Positions 60,264 to 64,000 of a stretch of 64,000 bases of DNA are shown here, piece by piece. Source of the stretch: Terriglobia bacterium (lineage in GTDB: Bacteria; Acidobacteriota; Terriglobia; Bryobacterales; Bryobacteraceae); contig JANYDS010000015.1 in the NCBI GenBank assembly GCA_025363475.1, positions 20,020-84,019 on the forward strand, written 5' to 3'. Under the pieces are notes generated by a model. The model made no database searches. It saw only the letters and a program-made list of their open reading frames with translations, and was not told the origin of the DNA. Each line of letters starts with the position of its first letter. The stretch's first letter is position 1. The translations under genes and the position numbers were made by a program.

Positions 60264-60593
60264 ATGAAGCTCTCCGACATGCCTTTTCAGACCACGGACT
60301 GGGCTTCAGTCGAACCAGTCGTCCATCCCGGCGAGACTGGCGAGGCCCAATGGCGCACCCGGCAGTTCGGCGAAATTCGAGTCCGAATTATCGATGATTC
60401 TCCCGGCTGTCTGGTCGATCACTGGTGCGAAAAGGGCCACATTTTATACTGCCTCGAAGGCGAACTCCACACGCAACTCAAAGACGGACAGGTGGTGGTC
60501 CTGTCGCCGGGCATGAGCTATCAAGTGGGCGACGGTATTGCGGCTCACCGCAGCTATTCGCCGCAGGGCGCAAAGCTGTTCATCGTAGATTAA
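60264..60593 (+). CDS. DHCW-motif cupin-fold protein
   Basis: 109 residues from ATG 60264. A small cupin of the 'DHCW motif' family: 'MPFQTTDWASVEPVVHPGETG', 'RVRIIDDSPGCLVDHWCEKGHILYCLEGELHT' containing D-H-W-C, and 'VVLSPGMSYQVGDGIAAHRSYS'. His and Glu ligands of a metal site are visible. Function unknown. Packed between the AbrB-like gene and the racemase with 1- and 4-base gaps. Confidence 0.75.
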   Translation: MKLSDMPFQTTDWASVEPVVHPGETGEAQWRTRQFGEIRVRIIDDSPGCLVDHWCEKGHILYCLEGELHTQLKDGQVVVLSPGMSYQVGDGIAAHRSYSPQGAKLFIVD

Positions 60594-60597
60594 GAAT

Positions 60598-61341
60598 ATG
60601 AAAACGATTGGCCTGCTGGGCGGGATGAGCTGGGAATCCACCATCCCCTATTACCGCCACATTAATGAAGCTGTCAAAGCAGCCCTCGGAGGTCTCCATT
60701 CCGCTAAACTTCTGCTTTACAGCGTCGATTTTCAGGAAATCGACGCCTTGCAGCAAGCCGGGAAATGGGACGAAGCCGGACACCTGCTCGCCTCGGCAGC
60801 AAAACGGCTCGAAACCGCCGGCGCCCAGTGCATCGTTCTCTGTGCCAACACCATGCACCTGGTGGCCCCGGCAATTGAGGCAGCCATCTCCATTCCTTTC
60901 CTGCACATTGCCGACGCCGCCGCAATTGCAGTCAAACAACGCGGACTTCATTGCGTCGGTTTACTCGGAACCAGATTCACCATGGAGCAGGACTTCTACC
61001 TGCGCCGCCTGCGCGAAAAACATGGCCTCGAAGTGTTCGTGCCGGAAGCTGACGATCGCGCCGAAGTCCACCGCATCATTTACCAGGAGCTGTGTCTCGG
61101 GCGAATTCTCGGTCAGTCCAGAGTCACGTACGAACAGATCATCGAGCGCCTTACATCGCGCGGCGCGCAGGGGATTATTCTCGGTTGCACCGAAATACCC
61201 ATGCTCATTGATCCCGCCCGACTCGCAGTACCCGCGTTTGACACCGCGCTGCTGCACGCGCAGTTCGCCGCCAATTACGCGCTGTCTGAACCGCCTGAAC
61301 CCGCCCCCAGCCACGAAATCATAGATCTCAGGCGCTCGTAG
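60598..61341 (+). CDS. Aspartate/glutamate racemase-family protein
   Basis: 247 residues. Cys-dependent racemase fold: 'IGLLGGMSWESTIPYYRHINEAV', first catalytic Cys in 'IVLCANTMHLVAP', second in 'GIILGCTEIPMLIDP', and 'VGLLGTRFTMEQDFYLRRL'. The 'GMSWEST' start is typical of aspartate-racemase types (YgeA-like). It interconverts L- and D-amino acids without PLP. Its last 67 bases overlap the 3' end of the convergent DUF6027-like gene. Confidence 0.88.
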   Translation: MKTIGLLGGMSWESTIPYYRHINEAVKAALGGLHSAKLLLYSVDFQEIDALQQAGKWDEAGHLLASAAKRLETAGAQCIVLCANTMHLVAPAIEAAISIPFLHIADAAAIAVKQRGLHCVGLLGTRFTMEQDFYLRRLREKHGLEVFVPEADDRAEVHRIIYQELCLGRILGQSRVTYEQIIERLTSRGAQGIILGCTEIPMLIDPARLAVPAFDTALLHAQFAANYALSEPPEPAPSHEIIDLRRS

Positions 61342-61625
61342 GCTTCCACCCTGGCAACATCTGAACCCGCCGCTTCCGCCCGTCGCACATGCTCCCGCAT
61401 CTGTTCAAAGACAATCGGTCCCATTGCAATCAGCGCTTCTGATCCGGAAGCCGCCCATTTCACCAGAACGTAACGCACCAGACATTCAACCGGAATACCT
61501 GAACCCGCACTCAAATTTTCCAGCGTAGGCAGCGGATCAGCCACCGAATAACACGCCACCTCGGCCTTGAAATTCGCATGACGGTCGTCTGCCGGCCAAC
61601 TGTCACGATAAGGTTTTAGTTCCAT
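61275..61625 (-). CDS. Small conserved protein (DUF6027-like)
   Basis: 116 residues, no TM or signal. The core is 'HANFKAEVACYSVADPLPTLENLSAGSGIPVECLVRYVLVKWAASGSEALIAMGP', with a conserved 'CLVRYVLVKWA' helix. It resembles the DUF6027-type family (by memory, low certainty). Function unknown. Its 3' end lies inside the racemase gene, so real stop use should be checked. Confidence 0.55.
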   Translation of the reverse strand: MELKPYRDSWPADDRHANFKAEVACYSVADPLPTLENLSAGSGIPVECLVRYVLVKWAASGSEALIAMGPIVFEQMREHVRRAEAAGSDVARVEAYERLRSMISWLGAGSGGSDSA

Positions 61626-61656
61626 CTCTTCTCATCACGCAATCTATCATTTAAGA

Positions 61657-63666
61657 ATGACTAAGCTTCCGGTGGCTCTCTTCCTCGGCGCACTGTGCCT
61701 TGCACAAACGGGAACGCGCAACGGCATTGACCGCAGCACGCTCGATACCACCTGTAAGCCCTGTGACGACTTCTGGCGCTACGCCAACGGTTCCTTCATC
61801 GACAAGAATCCAATTCCCGCCGCCTACGCGCGCTGGGGCACATTCCAGGTCCTCCGCGACGCCAACGCGGAACGCATGAAAGTCATCCTCGAAACTGCTG
61901 CGGACAACACCGCAGCCACAGGCAACGAACGCACGGTCGGTGCTTTTTACGCCAGTTGCATGAACACCGCAGCCATTGAAGCAGCCGGCGCGAAACCTTT
62001 GCAGCCCGACTTCACCCGCATCGCCGCCATCACTGGTGTCCCGCAGCTCATCACTGAACTCATTGCGCTCGAATCCCAGAGCGCAGGTGGTCCGGTACGC
62101 ATCGGTGGCCAGCCCGACCTCACCAATGCAAAACAGGTCATCGCAGCCGTAACACCCGGTAGCTTGTCGCTGCCGGAACGCGATTACTATCTGCGCGATG
62201 ATGCCCGTTCCAAGATCATCCGCACCCAGTTTCTGACCTATGCGGCAAGGCTCCTCACACAACTGGGTGACACGCCCGCAGATGCGGAAACCGAAGCCGC
62301 AGCCATCCTGAAATTCGAAACCGTACTGGCCCAGGCGACAATTTCCAACGTCGAAGGTCGCAACCCCTACAACCGCTTCCACAAGATGAATCTCGTCGCC
62401 CTCCAGGGCGTGAGCCCGGCCTTCGACTGGATCGCTCTCTTCAAATCCCTCAACATTCCCGAGACGATCGCGGTCAATATCTCCCAGCCGGATTACATCA
62501 AAACCGTTGACCGTGAACTGAACGCGACCCCGCTCGATACCTGGAAGCTGTGGCTCCGCTGGCATCTTGCCGATGAACGCGCCCCCTACCTTTCCCGCGC
62601 CTTTTACGACGAGTGGTTCCGCTTCCACCGCACCGTGCTGACCGGCGTCACCGCGCAACAGCCGCGCTGGAAAGTCTGCGCGCTGGAAGCCGATGCCCGC
62701 CTCGGCGACGCTCTGGGCAAGCTCTTCGTAGAAAAGCATTTCACCGCACAGGCCCGCAACCGCATGAAGCAGCTGGTGGAAAATATGCGACTCGCGCTGG
62801 GTGAAGAGCTGCAGGCCGCCGAATGGCTCGACCCCGAAACCCGCAAAAACGCCCAGCGCAAACTGGCTGCCTTTGACGCCCGCATCGGCTATACAGATGA
62901 CTGGCGTGACTTCGGCGCCGTAAAAGTCGACCGCGAAAACTATGCAGCCAGTGTCGAATCAGCCCTTGCCGTCAACCGCCGCTTCGGCCTCAGTCAGATC
63001 GGCCACCTGGTGGACCGCACCCACATGGGCATGACGCCGCCCACAGTCAACGCCTCCTACAGCCCGCCCACCAACATCATCACGTTTCCCGCAGGTATCC
63101 TGCAGCCCCCGTTCTTCATCGCCGATGCTGACGACGCAGTGAATTACGGTGCCATCGGTGCCGTAATCGGCCACGAAATGGGCCACGGGTTTGACGATCA
63201 GGGTTCCAAATACGATGCTGAGGGCAACCTGAAAAACTGGTGGACCGATCAGGACCGCGCGCGCTTCGAAGTCCGCGCCACCTGCGTCTCAAACCAGTTC
63301 GATTCCATTGACGTCGGCAACGGCCTGCGCCACAAGGGCATGCTCGTCAACGGCGAAGCCATGGGTGACCTGGGTGGAATCGCAGTGGCATTCCGCGCTT
63401 ATCACAAAGCGTTGAACGGCAAGGAAGCACCAGTGCTCGATGGTTTTACCGGCGACCAGCGCTTCTTCCTGGCCTTCGCCCGAGTCTGGGCAGATCAGTC
63501 GAGAGTTGAGCAGCAGGCGCTACAGCTAAATACCGACCCGCATCCACTCTCGAAATACCGGACGAATGCCACGCTGCAAAACCTGCCCGAATTCCACAAA
63601 GCCTTCGGCTGCAAACAGGGCGACCCCATGGTCAGACCCACAGACCAGCAATGCAGATTGTGGTAA
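61657..63666 (+). CDS. Exported M13-family metallopeptidase (PepO/neprilysin-like)
   Basis: 669 residues. Short signal peptide ('MTKLPVALFLGALCLAQ'). The PepO fold is visible: N-terminal M13_N ('CKPCDDFWRYANGSFIDKNPIP'), the zinc site 'AVIGHEMGHGFDDQGSKYD' (HExxH), the third ligand in 'GEAMGDLGGIAVAFRAYH' and the C-terminal 'RFFLAFARVWADQ'. These enzymes cleave oligopeptides in the periplasm. Ends with C-P-like residues typical of the family. A long antisense frame here is not real. Confidence 0.93.
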   Translation: MTKLPVALFLGALCLAQTGTRNGIDRSTLDTTCKPCDDFWRYANGSFIDKNPIPAAYARWGTFQVLRDANAERMKVILETAADNTAATGNERTVGAFYASCMNTAAIEAAGAKPLQPDFTRIAAITGVPQLITELIALESQSAGGPVRIGGQPDLTNAKQVIAAVTPGSLSLPERDYYLRDDARSKIIRTQFLTYAARLLTQLGDTPADAETEAAAILKFETVLAQATISNVEGRNPYNRFHKMNLVALQGVSPAFDWIALFKSLNIPETIAVNISQPDYIKTVDRELNATPLDTWKLWLRWHLADERAPYLSRAFYDEWFRFHRTVLTGVTAQQPRWKVCALEADARLGDALGKLFVEKHFTAQARNRMKQLVENMRLALGEELQAAEWLDPETRKNAQRKLAAFDARIGYTDDWRDFGAVKVDRENYAASVESALAVNRRFGLSQIGHLVDRTHMGMTPPTVNASYSPPTNIITFPAGILQPPFFIADADDAVNYGAIGAVIGHEMGHGFDDQGSKYDAEGNLKNWWTDQDRARFEVRATCVSNQFDSIDVGNGLRHKGMLVNGEAMGDLGGIAVAFRAYHKALNGKEAPVLDGFTGDQRFFLAFARVWADQSRVEQQALQLNTDPHPLSKYRTNATLQNLPEFHKAFGCKQGDPMVRPTDQQCRLW

Positions 63667-64000
63667 CTCAGCCAAAAACGGGGTAGTGGTCCAATTTGAA
63701 ATTCGACCCTCTTGACTCGGGACGGATCGCTCCGCCACCCTAGTAGTCGATGGCGAATAAAAGCACCAATCGCGGCAAAGTCAAGCCGGACGTTAACGTC
63801 GTTGCCTACGAAACCATGTTGATAGCTACGGGACAGAAACCCAAGCCCGAAGCGCCAACAGTTAAGCGCGAGGGGGCCAGTCTTCGGGAGTTGGGGCGGA
63901 CTTAGGGCGTTACGATTCGTCTGGTGGACCTCGGAACGGCTTGCGCTGAATATCTAAGACAAGACCTCCGTGACCTATCGTGCCGCCGTATTGAGGCCGA
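63667..64000. other. End of window, little supported
   Basis: One small plus-strand frame, 63750-63905 (51 residues, 'MANKSTNRGKVKPDVNVVAY', Lys/Pro-rich), is open with a GTAGTCG start context but no clear ribosome site. It could be a hypothetical basic microprotein or chance. The last 95 bases hold no recognisable gene. Confidence 0.3.

Noticed and set aside
61651-62739. 362-codon open frame antisense to the M13 peptidase gene
   Set aside because: It is an antisense shadow of a GC-rich gene, Gly/Val/Phe-rich without motifs, while the plus strand has the complete M13 zinc site.
1-64000. CRISPR array, prophage or complete insertion sequence
   Set aside because: No regularly spaced repeats, no cas genes, no phage structural genes and no transposase with terminal repeats were seen.

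Overview
The window is about 64 kb of dense (near 58% GC by eye) bacterial chromosome. Gene content suggests a soil-type member of the Acidobacteriota, Bryobacter/Solibacter-like: homodimeric pyruvate dehydrogenase E1, an archaeal-type prolyl-tRNA synthetase, a fused PabAB, a signal-peptide-bearing PQQ dehydrogenase, many exported peptidases (M20, M13, DUF885, an M28 remnant), a DUF362 protein, MsbA plus a GT9 glycosyltransferase (Gram-negative envelope), and a complete Tad pilus locus. The lineage is inferred from content, not from a marker gene.

Layout. 1-3198: 5' part of a xanthine-dehydrogenase-type gene, then an ECF sigma factor / anti-sigma (HEAT) / PDZ operon on the minus strand. 3398-6719: aceE and a MazEF-like toxin-antitoxin pair with a palindromic operator. 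6720-7866: poorly coding tract holding a frameshifted small membrane-protein gene. 7867-12733: signalling cluster with three NarL-like receivers (one lost its DNA-binding domain and became a membrane/TPR protein), one NarX-like kinase and two small membrane-anchored coiled-coil proteins. 13022-25755: Tad pilus locus (PilZ protein, polytopic membrane protein, two Flp pilins, CpaB, CpaC, CpaE/TadZ, CpaF/TadA, TadB, TadC, two 32-residue membrane microproteins, a terpenoid-cyclase-like toroid, a DUF362 protein, a small membrane protein and the prepilin peptidase). A near-identical 15-base sequence lies before the first and last transcription units of this locus. 25888-27332: decayed membrane-protein gene. 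27256-30348: housekeeping minus-strand genes folC, accD, rlmH, rsfS. 30365-40841: metabolic, transport and peptidase genes, an amber-interrupted Rpn-type nuclease and an orphan AbiEi-like antitoxin. 41198-41274: tRNA-Pro(UGG), with a degenerate copy upstream and a perfect 22-bp inverted repeat downstream. 41691-46896: VWA protein, metallophosphatase, proS and pabAB. 46850-48886: a two-gene redox operon whose second gene is a UGSC-family selenoprotein. 48935-53469: cupin, a broken nitrate-binding-protein gene fused to an M28 peptidase remnant, a FlK-like thioesterase and a PQQ dehydrogenase. 53508-56384: Trm112, GT9 and MsbA. 56646-63666: pterin dehydratase, rsmB, orphan HigA-like antitoxin, xseA, AbrB-like protein, cupin, racemase and M13 peptidase.

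The most notable item is the selenoprotein at 46850-47395. Two apparent ORFs are one gene read through an in-frame UGA that forms the motif U-G-S-C. A 6-bp hairpin with a G-first loop begins 13 nt after the UGA, as expected for a bacterial SECIS. It sits 3 nt behind a thioredoxin-like partner gene. Several other genes are interrupted (membrane protein, Rpn nuclease, nrtA, small anchored protein). They are either decaying genes or sequence errors, and the sequence alone cannot decide.
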